A stretch of 64,000 nt of DNA from Betaproteobacteria bacterium (GCA_025362735.1 JANYFL010000036.1:1-64000), one strand, 5' to 3'. Shown: positions 1 to 9,386, numbered from the stretch's first letter. The notes: a model not told the origin generated them from the sequence alone. Numbers and translations are program-made.

Positions 1-41
1 TTTTCTCCGCGTTCTCCGCGCCTCCGCGTGAGATTCTTTTG
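1..41. repeat. Arm of a CTCCGCG-type intergenic repeat
   Basis: The first 40 bases carry three spaced copies of a CTCCGCG/CTCCGCGC-like unit. They resemble the arms of the inverted repeats at 4099-4310, 44625-44683 and 47645-47781. The other arm would lie to the left of the window, so this is only a partial copy and the assignment is tentative. Confidence 0.4.
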
Positions 42-147
42 GTTTGCCCCAGACACATTCAGTCACACTTGCAACGTCTGACCAACATGTCGGGGCGCAC
101 GAAGTTCTGATCGCCACCGTCCAACCATCATGACCTAACAGGAGATC

Positions 148-357
148 ATGATGAAAACGATGTTCAAGGCTTTGGCCGCTACTGCGGTACTGGGCGCAAC
201 TTTATCGGGTTGTGCTGTTTATGTGCCGCCGGTTGGCGTCGGGGTCGGCGTCGATGTGGGGCCGGGCTACCGTTATTCCGAGCAGCCGCAGTATTACGGT
301 GGCGGACGTGGCTACTACGGTGGTTATGGTCGCGGTTACTACCGTCATGGTTACTGA
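148..357 (+). CDS. Small Gly/Tyr-rich lipoprotein
   Basis: This 69-residue protein has a lipoprotein signal peptide with lipobox LSGC near residue 22, so the mature protein would be a short lipid-anchored chain. After the Cys come a Val/Gly-rich stretch and a C-terminal half made almost only of Gly, Tyr and Arg. An AGGAG ribosome site lies just before the first ATG. Two ATG codons are adjacent, so the start could be one codon later. A strong terminator follows within 10 bases, so it is a single-gene unit. Such small Gly-rich lipoproteins are common in Burkholderiales; no function is known to me. Confidence 0.75.
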   Translation: MMKTMFKALAATAVLGATLSGCAVYVPPVGVGVGVDVGPGYRYSEQPQYYGGGRGYYGGYGRGYYRHGY

Positions 358-366
358 TAGTGTGCC

Positions 367-401
367 AAAGGCCGCATGGTGTAAACCATGCGGCCTTTTT
401 T
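367..401 (+). terminator. Rho-independent terminator
   Basis: A perfect 12-bp stem (369-380 with 385-396) closed by a GTAA tetraloop is followed by a T-run. It ends the small lipoprotein gene and sits just before the convergent end of the FadL-type gene. The stem-loop is almost the same sequence as the terminator after pnp at 58186-58217. Confidence 0.9.
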
Positions 402-414
402 ATGAAGCGAAGCC

Positions 415-1728
415 TTAGAACGAAGAACTGTATTGCACCGACAGTAAGTTTGCCTTGGTCGTGAAGTCGCCAATGACCCTTTGAGCCGTCGCCGCCCCAT
501 TCAGCGTCGTTCCACGGTTGATACTGCCGTCCTTAAAGAAAATATGGCTGTACCCAACATCCAGTGTTGATGTGTTGTTGAGTTTCCATTGAGCGCCGGC
601 CGATAGCCAAGTGCGATGCGTATCGGGCAAGCGCACGACTCGCGAAGCATCATCCGGAATCGGTGTCTTGTCATAGGCCGTACCGAAACGTAGCTTGAGC
701 TGGCTGTCCACTTTGTAATTCAAACCCAGGCCGACACGCCAGCTATCACGATAGTTGAGCGGCTCGTTTGAGATGGTAGTGCCCGCGCTGTTTTTCACGG
801 TCAATGCCGGTAAAGAACTCCATCCGGTGCGCGTCAGATCACCCATCATGTCCCATTTTTCATTCACGGTCTGGAAGACGCTGAGTGACCAGGTATCCGG
901 CAGTTTGATTGCGACGCTCGCGACTTGGCTACTGGCTGGTGCGACGGCACTCGTGACCAGGACTGAGCCATCCAATTTCAGCTTGGATGCGGAGCGGTAA
1001 GTAACGCCGACTCGGGTGCTTGGTGAAATCTGGAACATGGCCCCGAGGTTATAGGTCCAGTCCGAATCATCTCCTTTGAGTTTGACACTGGCATCACCGA
1101 CATAAGTTGGCCCGGCAACCACGATGGGCGCTTTGCTACGCAAATCAGCTTCGAACTTGATATGGTTGACACCAAAGCCAAGCGAGACCATATCGTTGAT
1201 TCTCCAGGCAACCGATGGATTGATGTTGATCGCCTTGATATCCGAATATGTTCCTTGATAGCGTCCGATAAAAGTATCGTCCCATTCGGTACGATTGCCG
1301 AAGGGAGCGGAGAGCCCCAGGCCCAAGCGCAGTTGCGGTGACACGGAAAATGAGTAGTAAGCAGACGGGATGGCGGAGGTTCCACCTGCGTCGCCGCCAT
1401 TGTCACCCAGTGGAATCAGCGGATTGACACGGGTCGAACCTTTGTCGCTGAAATCCAGCGTGCGATGCAGGATGACCGCGCTGATGGCGATCGAATTGCC
1501 TTGGGGCAGATAGGTCATGCCTGCAGGATTGAACCAGACGGTGCTGGCATCCTCTGCGACCGCACCGCCACCTGCATAAGCATTGCCCAATCCCGAGCCA
1601 TTGGCTTCGGCCAGGGCAAAACTGGAAGCTTCTGCGCCCGATGCGCAGAACAAGCTCAGTAAAGAAATCGTCAGGAGCGACAATCGATGACGCGAGGCGA
1701 TTCCAGGATGTTGAATAGGTTGGGGCAT
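415..1728 (-). CDS. FadL/OmpP1-family outer membrane transporter
   Basis: This 437-residue protein should form an outer-membrane beta-barrel that lets long-chain fatty acids or other hydrophobic compounds cross. A cleavable signal peptide ends near AEAS. The mature N-terminus then shows the family pattern: alternating small residues, followed by AGGGAVAEDAST and WFNPAGM, which form the hatch region of FadL proteins. The C-terminus ends in Phe (SSSF), as barrel proteins do. The start at 1728 is preferred over an upstream in-frame codon because AAGGAGA lies directly before it. The true substrate cannot be read from the sequence. A palindromic operator-like site lies about 70 bases upstream. Confidence 0.88.
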   Translation of the reverse strand: MPQPIQHPGIASRHRLSLLTISLLSLFCASGAEASSFALAEANGSGLGNAYAGGGAVAEDASTVWFNPAGMTYLPQGNSIAISAVILHRTLDFSDKGSTRVNPLIPLGDNGGDAGGTSAIPSAYYSFSVSPQLRLGLGLSAPFGNRTEWDDTFIGRYQGTYSDIKAININPSVAWRINDMVSLGFGVNHIKFEADLRSKAPIVVAGPTYVGDASVKLKGDDSDWTYNLGAMFQISPSTRVGVTYRSASKLKLDGSVLVTSAVAPASSQVASVAIKLPDTWSLSVFQTVNEKWDMMGDLTRTGWSSLPALTVKNSAGTTISNEPLNYRDSWRVGLGLNYKVDSQLKLRFGTAYDKTPIPDDASRVVRLPDTHRTWLSAGAQWKLNNTSTLDVGYSHIFFKDGSINRGTTLNGAATAQRVIGDFTTKANLLSVQYSSSF

Positions 1729-1799
1729 ATCGATCTCCTTTGGTTTTATCAATAGAAACAGTTGGCTTACTTCTTAAATCTGGTGAGGCAGCCATATTT

Positions 1800-1815
1800 T
1801 AGTACGACCGTTCTA
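1800..1815. promoter_or_regulatory. Palindromic operator-like site upstream of the FadL-type gene
   Basis: The 16-base site TAGTACGACCGTTCTA has half-sites TAG-N-ACG and CGT-N-CTA in inverted order around a CC/GA centre, matching 12 of 16 positions in symmetry. This form is typical of TetR-family operators. It lies 72 bases before the start codon of the fadL-like gene, a sensible place for a repressor. No regulator gene is next to it, so the protein that binds is unknown. Confidence 0.45.
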
Positions 1816-1942
1816 TTTTATGTCGGAAGCAAGGATATAGCTAGATTTGATCTACATTTTTTGGAGGATTGTGTTGTGAGGGAGAGGGAGTGTTGCAATC
1901 GTGCACTGCTTACAGCAAGTTACTGACAAAATCGTCAGCCAT

Positions 1943-2878
1943 TTAAGAGGCGTGGCCTACAAAATTGTCAACGATGTTGCGCGCCTGCGTTGCCACGTCT
2001 GTTGCGAGGCAATCGATCACAATACGGTCGTCAAGTGAACGCAGCCAAGTTAATTGGCGTTTGGCGAGTTGACGGGTTGCAGCAATGCCTTGAACTCGCA
2101 TTTCCAGGCCATGAATTTTTCCATCCAGATATTCCCAAACCTGACGATAGCCCACGCAACGCATCGAAGGTAATCCGGGATGCAGGTCACCGCGCTGGCG
2201 CAAACCACGGACTTCATCGACAAGACCGGCTTCTATCATCGCGTCAAAGCGTTGTTCAATGCGTTCGTGCAAAACCGCTCGGTCGCTCGGTTCCAGGGCA
2301 ATATTCAGAAATTGCAAAGGGGACTTTTCTTTTGCGGAGCCACGATGAAAGCTGGAAAGCGCTTGTCCGGTCAAACGCCATACTTCGAGTGCACGTTGAA
2401 TGCGTTGTGAATCGTTGGGCTTGAGTCGAGCGGCGGTGACAGGATCGACGAGAGCGAGCTGGGCATGCATGGCGGGCCAACCCTGCTTTTCAGCCTCACG
2501 ATCCAGCTGCGCCCGAATCACGGCGTCTGCAACCGGCAAGTCGTCGAGACCCTCACGCAAGGCTTTGAAATACAGCATGGTTCCACCGACCAGCACGGGC
2601 CACTTTCCACGGGCGCGAATGTCTTCAATCAGCTTGATGGCATCGGCCCGAAATTGTGCGGCGGAATAGGCTTGAGAAGGGTCAATCACGTCAATCAGAT
2701 GATGAGCGACTAGCGCTCGTTCCGCTGCAGTGGGCTTTGCTGTGCCAATGTCCATGTCGCGATAGACTTGGGCTGAATCGACCGTAATGATCTCAATCGG
2801 AAAGTGCTCGGCCAATGCCATCGCTGCCGCTGATTTACCCGATGCGGTCGGACCCATGATGCAGATGGCGGCCTGCAT
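1943..2878 (-). CDS. miaA: tRNA dimethylallyltransferase
   Basis: MiaA transfers a dimethylallyl group to N6 of A37 in tRNAs that read codons starting with U, the first step to ms2i6A. The N-terminal P-loop GPTASGKSA, the [16 protein letters not shown] stretch and [11 protein letters not shown] are all family hallmarks. With an ATG start at 2878 the protein is 311 residues, the usual length. An in-frame TTG two codons earlier overlaps the stop of the exporter gene upstream, so the two genes are closely coupled. In many proteobacteria miaA follows mutL directly; here an exporter gene lies between them. Confidence 0.95.
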   Translation of the reverse strand: MQAAICIMGPTASGKSAAAMALAEHFPIEIITVDSAQVYRDMDIGTAKPTAAERALVAHHLIDVIDPSQAYSAAQFRADAIKLIEDIRARGKWPVLVGGTMLYFKALREGLDDLPVADAVIRAQLDREAEKQGWPAMHAQLALVDPVTAARLKPNDSQRIQRALEVWRLTGQALSSFHRGSAKEKSPLQFLNIALEPSDRAVLHERIEQRFDAMIEAGLVDEVRGLRQRGDLHPGLPSMRCVGYRQVWEYLDGKIHGLEMRVQGIAATRQLAKRQLTWLRSLDDRIVIDCLATDVATQARNIVDNFVGHAS

Positions 2879-2880
2879 GA

Positions 2881-4086
2881 TCAAAATTTTCCGTAACGAG
2901 GAATCAGAACCAAAGTGCTCGTCAGCAATAACAGAGAAATGACACCCATGGTCGCGGCCAGTGGCATTATGCTGCCGTTAAAACTGATGCCGATCCACCA
3001 ACTCACCAGACTGGAGCCTGCCATCACCAGAAAGCCGAGCATGGCAGCAGCCGAACCCGCTTTTTCAGGAAAGGGAGCAACGGCTCCAGCTTGCCAACAG
3101 GGACTGTTGATGCTTTGTGCCATGGCGAAAAACCACATCGGCACGACCACCGCCACAATGCTTTCGATGCCAGCCAAAACAAGCCCGAACATCGTGGAAC
3201 AACTTAAGGCAAACAGGCTGCTTCCCAAAGTGATGGTGCCGTGCAGACCGAACCGGGGAATCAAGCGCCGACAGACGTATGAGCCCACCAGAGCGCCGCT
3301 CGCGATGATGGAAAAGCAGATGCCGAAAGTGCTCGCGCTCACCCCCAGCACGCGCATGAATACGAATGAGGAACCCGAAAGAAACGCAAATAGAGCTCCG
3401 TAAGAAAGAACACCGCATAAACCATAGGCGATAAAAGCGGGATGACGCAATACTTCACGATAGGCGGCAAGCAAGGGTGCGATACGTGTGCCGTGCGGAT
3501 TGAGATTGCGATTGGTTTCGCGCATCAAACAAAAAACTAGTACGAGAAACACGCCAGAAAAAATGGACAGCAAGATAAATGTTGCACGCCAGCCAAAATG
3601 AGAGACCAGAAAACCTGTACTGAGGGGTCCCACTAATGGCACGATGGCCATAACCATGCTGGCTTTCGCAATCACATGACCTGCATCCTGAGGTGGGTAA
3701 AGGTCACGGGTCATGGAGCGCAAACAGACTTGCCCACTGCAGGCGCCGATGCCTTGCATGATTCGTCCACCAATCAGCCATTCAATACCCGGCGAAAGCA
3801 TGCAGATCAGCGTACCCAGAAAATAGATTCCGATACCGTAACGGGCAACGGGCAGGCGGCCGAAACGATCGGAAAGTGGTCCCAGAATGAACTGGCAGAT
3901 CGCAAAGCTGGCCGCATAGAGCGACATGGTTAACTGTACCGTCGAAACGGTCGTGTTGAAGTAGCCCGGTAACAGCGGTAGAGCGGGCTGGTAAACGTCA
4001 GTCGAAAACGGCAAGAGCATCAGAAAGCCACTGATCAGAATCAAGGCGGCGGTGTGACTGAGGGCTTGTGTTGGGGGAGTGGACAT
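2881..4086 (-). CDS. bcr: Bcr/CflA-family drug efflux MFS transporter
   Basis: This 401-residue inner-membrane protein has 12 predicted hydrophobic segments and belongs to the major facilitator superfamily, drug:H+ antiporter-1 type. Bcr/CflA features are visible: [10 protein letters not shown] in the first helix, [12 protein letters not shown] (motif A) in the loop after helix 2, and [13 protein letters not shown] near helix 4. Members export chloramphenicol, bicyclomycin or other small molecules; the substrate here is unknown. It starts with ATG at 4086. Its stop codon lies 3 bases from the miaA ATG, so both are likely on one transcript. A long inverted repeat sits directly upstream. Confidence 0.88.
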   Translation of the reverse strand: MSTPPTQALSHTAALILISGFLMLLPFSTDVYQPALPLLPGYFNTTVSTVQLTMSLYAASFAICQFILGPLSDRFGRLPVARYGIGIYFLGTLICMLSPGIEWLIGGRIMQGIGACSGQVCLRSMTRDLYPPQDAGHVIAKASMVMAIVPLVGPLSTGFLVSHFGWRATFILLSIFSGVFLVLVFCLMRETNRNLNPHGTRIAPLLAAYREVLRHPAFIAYGLCGVLSYGALFAFLSGSSFVFMRVLGVSASTFGICFSIIASGALVGSYVCRRLIPRFGLHGTITLGSSLFALSCSTMFGLVLAGIESIVAVVVPMWFFAMAQSINSPCWQAGAVAPFPEKAGSAAAMLGFLVMAGSSLVSWWIGISFNGSIMPLAATMGVISLLLLTSTLVLIPRYGKF

Positions 4087-4098
4087 GGATTGAATAAA

Positions 4099-4310
4099 CC
4101 TCTCAACACAGAGACACAGAGGTATGGAGATTCACAGAGAAAAAATCAAGAGGTTCGATTCATTTGTCATGCAGAGGAACGTAGCCCGGTTTTCGCTGCG
4201 CTCTAACCGGGCTACTCTGCTGAGATGCTTCGCTCTCCCAAGATGACAAACACGTGTGAATTGAAGTGGATTTTTCTGTGAATCTCCATACCTCTGTGTC
4301 TCTGTGTTGA
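4099..4310. repeat. Long nested inverted repeat (CTCTGTG family)
   Basis: The left arm (4101-4145) and right arm (4270-4310) are near-perfect inverted copies of about 41 bases, differing only by two bases missing from the right arm. The arms are built from ACAGAGACACAGAGG-type units. Inside sits a second inverted repeat, 4181-4191 with 4205-4215, perfect over 11 bp (GTAGCCCGGTT). The first 24 bases of the left arm also occur, inverted, in the repeat at 47645-47781. It fills the gap between mutL and the exporter gene. Confidence 0.9.
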
Positions 4311-4334
4311 AACGGTTTTCAGTTCGACGTTTCC

Positions 4335-6260
4335 TTATTGCCCGCGCATAAACAGCTTGTCAAGATCGCTCAGCGCCCATTGGGTCCAGGTTGGCCGACC
4401 ATGATTGCATTGGTCGGCGCGTTCGGTGGCTTCCATCTGACGCAACAACGCGTTCATTTCGTCGAGAGTGAGTTTACGATTGGCGCGTACCGCGCTATGG
4501 CAAGCAAGGGTGCCGAGCAATTCATTACGGTGTTCGGTCAAGACTCTGGAGGCACCCCAGGACTCGATGTCACGCAAGACATCACGGGCCAGTGTGGCTG
4601 CATCGGCATCGGCCAACAGCGCGGGTATGGCGCGAATCGCGAGTGTTGTGGGAGACATCACCGCAATATCGAAACCCAATTGTTGCAGCACGTTGCCACT
4701 TTCCTGAACGATACCGATCTCGCGTGCTTCGGCGTAAAAGGTGACGGGAATCAAAAGTGTTTGAACCTGGATCGTATGAGCGTCGAGGCTGTTCTTGATC
4801 TGCTCGTACAGGATGCGTTCGTGTGCCGCGTGCATATCAACGAGCACTAGTCCGCGCGTGTTTTGTGCCAGGATGTAAATGCCATGCAACTGAGCGAGCG
4901 CAAAGCCGAGTGGAAATTCAGTTGCTTGATCCGTTCCGTCTGCTTGTGCATCGTTCTGTTGAAAAGCCTGTGAATAAGGTGTTGAAAAGCCTGTGGGCGC
5001 TATGTGTGTCGATTGTGGAAAATTTTGTCCAAACAAGCTCCCATAAGCTGCTGTCGGTTGTGCGATGCCGAGCGTGCTCTGATGCGTGAATTCGGGTTTG
5101 AATCGAGTTGCTTCGAGCTGGGACAGGTTATCGAACGTTGATTTGTCCGCACTAGAATTGGCTTCTGCATGGGCACCTGACTTGGTCCCTTGGGCCAAGG
5201 TTTGACTGACCGCATGAAATACAAACTGATGGATGCCACGTGCTTCACGGAAACGGACTTCAGTTTTAGACGGATGGACATTGACATCGACTAACTGTGG
5301 GTCGAGTTCCAACGCTAGCACATAGGCGGGATGTCGTTCGCCATGCAGCACATCCTGGTAGGCAGCGCGTACCGCATGTACCAACAACTTGTCACGTACA
5401 TAACGACCATTGACAAAAAAATATTGTGCCGAGGCAGAAGCCCGGCTCGCAGTGGGTAATCCGACAAAGCCGTGCAATTGCAGACCATGGCTGATTCCGC
5501 CAGCCGACTCGGCCAAGGACAGATTTGCGCTCGCAAATTCATCGCCAAGCAATTGCAATACCCGCTGTTGGGCGCTACCGGGGTTGAGATGTTGCAGGAC
5601 GCGTCCATTGTGCGTGAGCGACATGGCGACGTCTGGACGCGACAGGGCGATACGTCGAAAAGCTTCGAGGCAATGTCCGAGTTCCGTCTGTTCCGACTTC
5701 AGAAATTTGCGACGCGCAGGCGTGTTGTAATACAACTCTTGTACGTCAAGGCTCGTACCGATTCCTCCTGCTGCGGGCGATGCTTCCCAGCCGCTCGACG
5801 CTAGATTGGATAAGCGCGTTGCATGACTTGCGTCTGCGGTACGACTGGTCAATTCGAGCTGTGCGACCGAAGCAATCGAAGCCAGGGCTTCACCCCGAAA
5901 GCCCAAGGTGCTGACGTTCTCAAGGTCGTTCAGGCTGGCAATTTTTGAAGTGGCGTGGCGCGCCACAGCCAACGGCATTTGATCCGCAGGGATGCCAGAT
6001 CCGTTGTCGGTAATGACAATGCGCTTGACGCCACCTTCTTCCAGTTTGATGTCGATGCGCGATGCCCCTGCATCGAGCGCATTTTCCAGCAGTTCCTTGA
6101 CTACTGAGGCTGGCCGTTCTACCACTTCTCCAGCTGCAATCTGGCTGATCAATTGGTCGGGAAGAGGACGGATGCGGCGTGGTTGATCCTCACTCATTGA
6201 ATTTTTGTGAGGACTAGATTCTGACGAAACATCAGGCTGAGGCGAATAGCTTAAAGACAT
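4335..6260 (-). CDS. mutL: DNA mismatch repair protein with endonuclease motif
   Basis: MutL couples mismatch recognition by MutS to strand removal. The 641-residue protein has an N-terminal GHKL ATPase with ENALDAGA, DNGSGI and TLGFRGEALASI, a variable Pro/Gln-rich linker, and a C-terminal dimerisation domain. The latter contains DMHA(x)2E(x)4E at about residue 475, the metal-binding nicking site of MutL proteins in bacteria without MutH, plus ACHSAVRA and a C-terminal CNHGRPT. So this MutL should itself nick DNA. A second ATG, 21 codons in, gives a more usual N-terminus; neither start has a strong ribosome site. Confidence 0.95.
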   Translation of the reverse strand: MSLSYSPQPDVSSESSPHKNSMSEDQPRRIRPLPDQLISQIAAGEVVERPASVVKELLENALDAGASRIDIKLEEGGVKRIVITDNGSGIPADQMPLAVARHATSKIASLNDLENVSTLGFRGEALASIASVAQLELTSRTADASHATRLSNLASSGWEASPAAGGIGTSLDVQELYYNTPARRKFLKSEQTELGHCLEAFRRIALSRPDVAMSLTHNGRVLQHLNPGSAQQRVLQLLGDEFASANLSLAESAGGISHGLQLHGFVGLPTASRASASAQYFFVNGRYVRDKLLVHAVRAAYQDVLHGERHPAYVLALELDPQLVDVNVHPSKTEVRFREARGIHQFVFHAVSQTLAQGTKSGAHAEANSSADKSTFDNLSQLEATRFKPEFTHQSTLGIAQPTAAYGSLFGQNFPQSTHIAPTGFSTPYSQAFQQNDAQADGTDQATEFPLGFALAQLHGIYILAQNTRGLVLVDMHAAHERILYEQIKNSLDAHTIQVQTLLIPVTFYAEAREIGIVQESGNVLQQLGFDIAVMSPTTLAIRAIPALLADADAATLARDVLRDIESWGASRVLTEHRNELLGTLACHSAVRANRKLTLDEMNALLRQMEATERADQCNHGRPTWTQWALSDLDKLFMRGQ

Positions 6261-6302
6261 GCTGAATTATAGGCCTCGTCCTCCGTATCGCTATCCATAT
6301 CA

Positions 6303-7787
6303 CTATTCATCTCGCGACGCTTGATCAGCAGGGTTATAAAAGTGAAAATTATTTTTACCGGATTTTTTGGCGCGATACATGGCAACATCGGCATGACGTA
6401 AAAGCGTCTCAGGAGATTCGCCATCCTGTGGGTAGACTGCAATGCCGATACTCAAGCTAATTTGAAATAGGTTCTGTTCAATTTGAAATGGCATGGCAGC
6501 CGATTTGAGCAGTTTTTGTGCAACTTCGCCAAGAGCTTGATTGTTGTGGAGATCTTGCAATAACAGCACAAACTCATCCCCGCCGAGTCTGCATATCGTG
6601 TCACTACCCCGCACACAGTGCAATAGTCTTTGCGCCACTTCCTTCAGCACTGCATCTCCGACGTTATGTCCGAGCGTGTCGTTTACGTTTTTGAAGTTGT
6701 CGATATCCAAAAATATCAAAGCCACTTGTGTGGACAAACGTTGTGCATGAGCAATCGCCTGGATAAGGCGGTCAGCAAGCAGAACCCGATTTGGAAGTTT
6801 GGTCAGAAAATCGTGTTGGGCAATATAGGACATTTGTTGTGCCAGTTTGCGCGCATCACTGACGTCGTGAAATACGAGAACGGTGCCAAGCACATTGCCT
6901 GATCCGTCAAGGATCGGTGCCGCAGAGTCTTCGATTGGATGAGAGTGATCGTGGCGATCAAGCAGTAGCGTGCGATCCGCAAGCTTATGAACTTCCCCGG
7001 TTTCAAGTACTTTCTGAATCGGACTCAAAACAGCTTGAAGGCTTTCTTCTTCAACAAGCCTGAATATTTTTTCGACGGCCTGCCCCTTTGCCTCTATTTC
7101 GCTCCATCCGGTAATGCGTTCGGCAACAGGATTCATCGTAGCGATTTGTCCCTCTGTGTTGGTCGTAATGACCCCGTCTGCAATCGACTTGACTGTGACC
7201 AGGGCTCTTTCCTTTTCAAGATAGAGCGCATGTTCGATTTGCTTGCGCGCTTCAATTTCCTGGGACATACGCAGATTGGCGAGTTCCAGTTCTTGCGTGC
7301 GCTCATGTACGCGCGCTTCCAGACTGGCATTGAGCTGCGCCAACTCTTCCTGCGATTTCATCCGCGCATCAATTTCCTGTTCGAGCCAATTGACGGCTTC
7401 CTCTAAGCGCTGGGTACCGGGAATGCGCAAGGCTTTGGGAATCAGGGGCCATAAGGCAACTGCGGTCGCGATTGAAACGATGGCGGTCAACGCTTTAAGT
7501 TGTGCGTCCAGCCAGTAGAGCGGCTTCCAGATCGTCACAATGGACAGGACATGCGTGGTTCCGCAAGCAAAAATGAACAGCGAGAACATCACGAAAATCC
7601 AGTTGAATTGCAAGTCGGGACGGCGACGGACAAAATAAAGCAAGGCAACAGGAATAGAGTAGTACGCTAAGGCGATGATTGAATCTGAAGCCACGTAAAG
7701 CCAGAGCAATTCCGAAGTCCAGAAATAACAATGTCCATGCGGCATGAAACCGTCGCCACTAAACATGTTTAGCCAGTATGTATTCAT
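6303..7787 (-). CDS. ETR1-type ethylene-binding-like sensor diguanylate cyclase
   Basis: This 494-residue inner-membrane protein has three parts. Residues 28-120 are three membrane helices that match the plant ethylene receptor ETR1 at a constant offset of +10: D35, Y42, P46, I72, C75 and H79 correspond to D25, Y32, P36, I62, C65 and H69, where C65/H69 bind the Cu(I) cofactor. A coiled coil (about 125-190) and a PAS domain (about 195-315) follow. The C-terminal GGDEF domain has an intact GGDEF (402-406) and an RxxD inhibitory site five residues before it (393-396), so it should make c-di-GMP and be product-inhibited. AAGG precedes the ATG. Domain match is seen directly; ethylene binding is inference. 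Confidence 0.88.
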   Translation of the reverse strand: MNTYWLNMFSGDGFMPHGHCYFWTSELLWLYVASDSIIALAYYSIPVALLYFVRRRPDLQFNWIFVMFSLFIFACGTTHVLSIVTIWKPLYWLDAQLKALTAIVSIATAVALWPLIPKALRIPGTQRLEEAVNWLEQEIDARMKSQEELAQLNASLEARVHERTQELELANLRMSQEIEARKQIEHALYLEKERALVTVKSIADGVITTNTEGQIATMNPVAERITGWSEIEAKGQAVEKIFRLVEEESLQAVLSPIQKVLETGEVHKLADRTLLLDRHDHSHPIEDSAAPILDGSGNVLGTVLVFHDVSDARKLAQQMSYIAQHDFLTKLPNRVLLADRLIQAIAHAQRLSTQVALIFLDIDNFKNVNDTLGHNVGDAVLKEVAQRLLHCVRGSDTICRLGGDEFVLLLQDLHNNQALGEVAQKLLKSAAMPFQIEQNLFQISLSIGIAVYPQDGESPETLLRHADVAMYRAKKSGKNNFHFYNPADQASRDE

Positions 7788-7973
7788 GCGTTACCTTGCT
7801 GCGTTATTTAAGTGCAATTCTGTAGTCCAGGATTTTCAGCGATGTAAGACCGCATCGGTGTCCCCGCAAATCATTTGCCATTATGGGTATTTTTGGAAAC
7901 TAATTTCCCTAAAATATAAGTGAATAACTGCTCGTGTAACATCAGGTTTTTTTAAAGTGAACTAGGAGAGTCT

Positions 7974-8624
7974 GTGGAACTGCTGATGCACGCTGTCGAA
8001 TTCGTCTTGCATCTTGACGACCATTTGAATGTGCTTGCTGCCAACTATGGCATCTGGATTTATGCCATTCTGTTTATCATTGTTTTCGCTGAAACGGGTT
8101 TTGTGGTGACCCCTTTCCTGCCAGGAGATTCATTGCTGTTCGTCGCGGGTGCAATCGCTGCAGCAGGCCAAATGGATGTCTGGAGTCTGGGTGCGACCCT
8201 GTTTGCCGCTGCGGTGTTGGGCAATACCTCCAATTACTGGATTGGCCGCTGGGTGGGGCCTCTTGTATTCAAGTGGGAGCAATCACGCTGGTTCAATCGG
8301 CATGCCTTTGATGAGGCACATGGGTTCTACGAGAAATATGGTGCGGCCACCATTACCGTCGCACGTTTTTTGCCCTTTGTCCGTACGTTCGCGCCATTTG
8401 TGGCAGGTGTCGCGGTCATGTCGCATCCCAAGTTCCAGTTCTGGAACATCCTCGGTGGCGCGCTTTGGGTGGTGTCCTTTGTGGCGCTCGGCTACTTCTT
8501 CGGCAATATTCCTGCAGTAAAGAATAATCTCGCACTGATCATGATTGCCGTCGTTGTGATTTCTTTCCTGCCACTACTTTATGCATTTGTGGTCCGGCGT
8601 TTTGGGAAACAAGCAGCGTCGTAA
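7974..8624 (+). CDS. DedA-family membrane protein
   Basis: This 216-residue inner-membrane protein has four or five hydrophobic segments and the DedA/SNARE-associated domain: FAETGFVVTPFLPGDSLLF near residue 45 and RFLPFVRTFAPFVAG near residue 130. DedA proteins are thought to move lipids, such as undecaprenyl phosphate or phosphatidylethanolamine, across the membrane. The start is a GTG placed by a good AGGAG site five bases upstream; the next ATG lies four codons inside. It is divergent from the diguanylate cyclase. A second DedA protein fused to a rhodanese is at 50014. Confidence 0.88.
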   Translation: MELLMHAVEFVLHLDDHLNVLAANYGIWIYAILFIIVFAETGFVVTPFLPGDSLLFVAGAIAAAGQMDVWSLGATLFAAAVLGNTSNYWIGRWVGPLVFKWEQSRWFNRHAFDEAHGFYEKYGAATITVARFLPFVRTFAPFVAGVAVMSHPKFQFWNILGGALWVVSFVALGYFFGNIPAVKNNLALIMIAVVVISFLPLLYAFVVRRFGKQAAS

Positions 8625-8669
8625 GACCCTCTCATTTCGTCGAAATATGATTCATCCGAGGTCAATGGA

Positions 8670-9320
8670 GTGAGTTACGCCGTCAAGGAAATTTTTTATA
8701 CCTTGCAAGGTGAAGGCATCAACGCCGGACGGCCTGCCGTGTTCTGCCGTTTTGCGGGCTGCAATCTTTGGAGCGGACGCGAGCAAGATCGGGCGAGTGC
8801 GGTCTGCCAATTCTGCGATACCGATTTTGTCGGCACTGATGGAACGGCGGGCGGCAAGTTTGAGCATGCCGATGCGTTGGCAAAGGAAATTGCGCGGCAT
8901 TGGCCGGACACTTCATCCCATCAACGTTTTGTGGTCTGTACCGGCGGCGAACCTGCCCTGCAAATCGACGAGGCCTTGATTCATGCCCTGCATACCCAGG
9001 ATTTTGAAATTGCCATTGAAACCAATGGCACACTCGACTTACCCGAAGGGATCGACTGGGTTTGCGTCAGTCCGAAGTCGGACAGTGCATTGAAAGTCAA
9101 AAGCGGCCAGGAACTCAAGCTGGTATATCCACAATTACAGGCCATGCCCGAGCGCTTTGAACATCTCGCTTTTGAACATTTTTTACTTCAGCCGATGGAT
9201 GGCCTGCATGGCGATGGCCAGACCCGGACGGCCAATACCGAACGGGCGGTAAAATACTGTCTTGATCACCCGCAATGGCGCTTAAGCGTACAGACCCATA
9301 AAGACTTGGGTATCCGCTAA
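8670..9320 (+). CDS. queE: 7-carboxy-7-deazaguanine synthase
   Basis: QueE is a radical SAM enzyme that turns 6-carboxytetrahydropterin into 7-carboxy-7-deazaguanine, on the path to queuosine. The cluster-binding cysteines are C31, C46 and C49, the CX14CX2C spacing known from Burkholderia multivorans QueE rather than the usual CX3CX2C. TLQGEG near the N-terminus and CTGGEPALQ are family motifs. The protein is 216 residues with a GTG start. queD follows 66 bases later on the same strand, so the two steps are probably co-expressed. queG lies about 9 kb away. Confidence 0.93.
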   Translation: MSYAVKEIFYTLQGEGINAGRPAVFCRFAGCNLWSGREQDRASAVCQFCDTDFVGTDGTAGGKFEHADALAKEIARHWPDTSSHQRFVVCTGGEPALQIDEALIHALHTQDFEIAIETNGTLDLPEGIDWVCVSPKSDSALKVKSGQELKLVYPQLQAMPERFEHLAFEHFLLQPMDGLHGDGQTRTANTERAVKYCLDHPQWRLSVQTHKDLGIR

Positions 9321-9386
9321 TTCATAGGGATCGTCATTTCGCCTTAGTGGGAATGATGGCGAGGTGAAGCCTCTATTTAAATCAAC

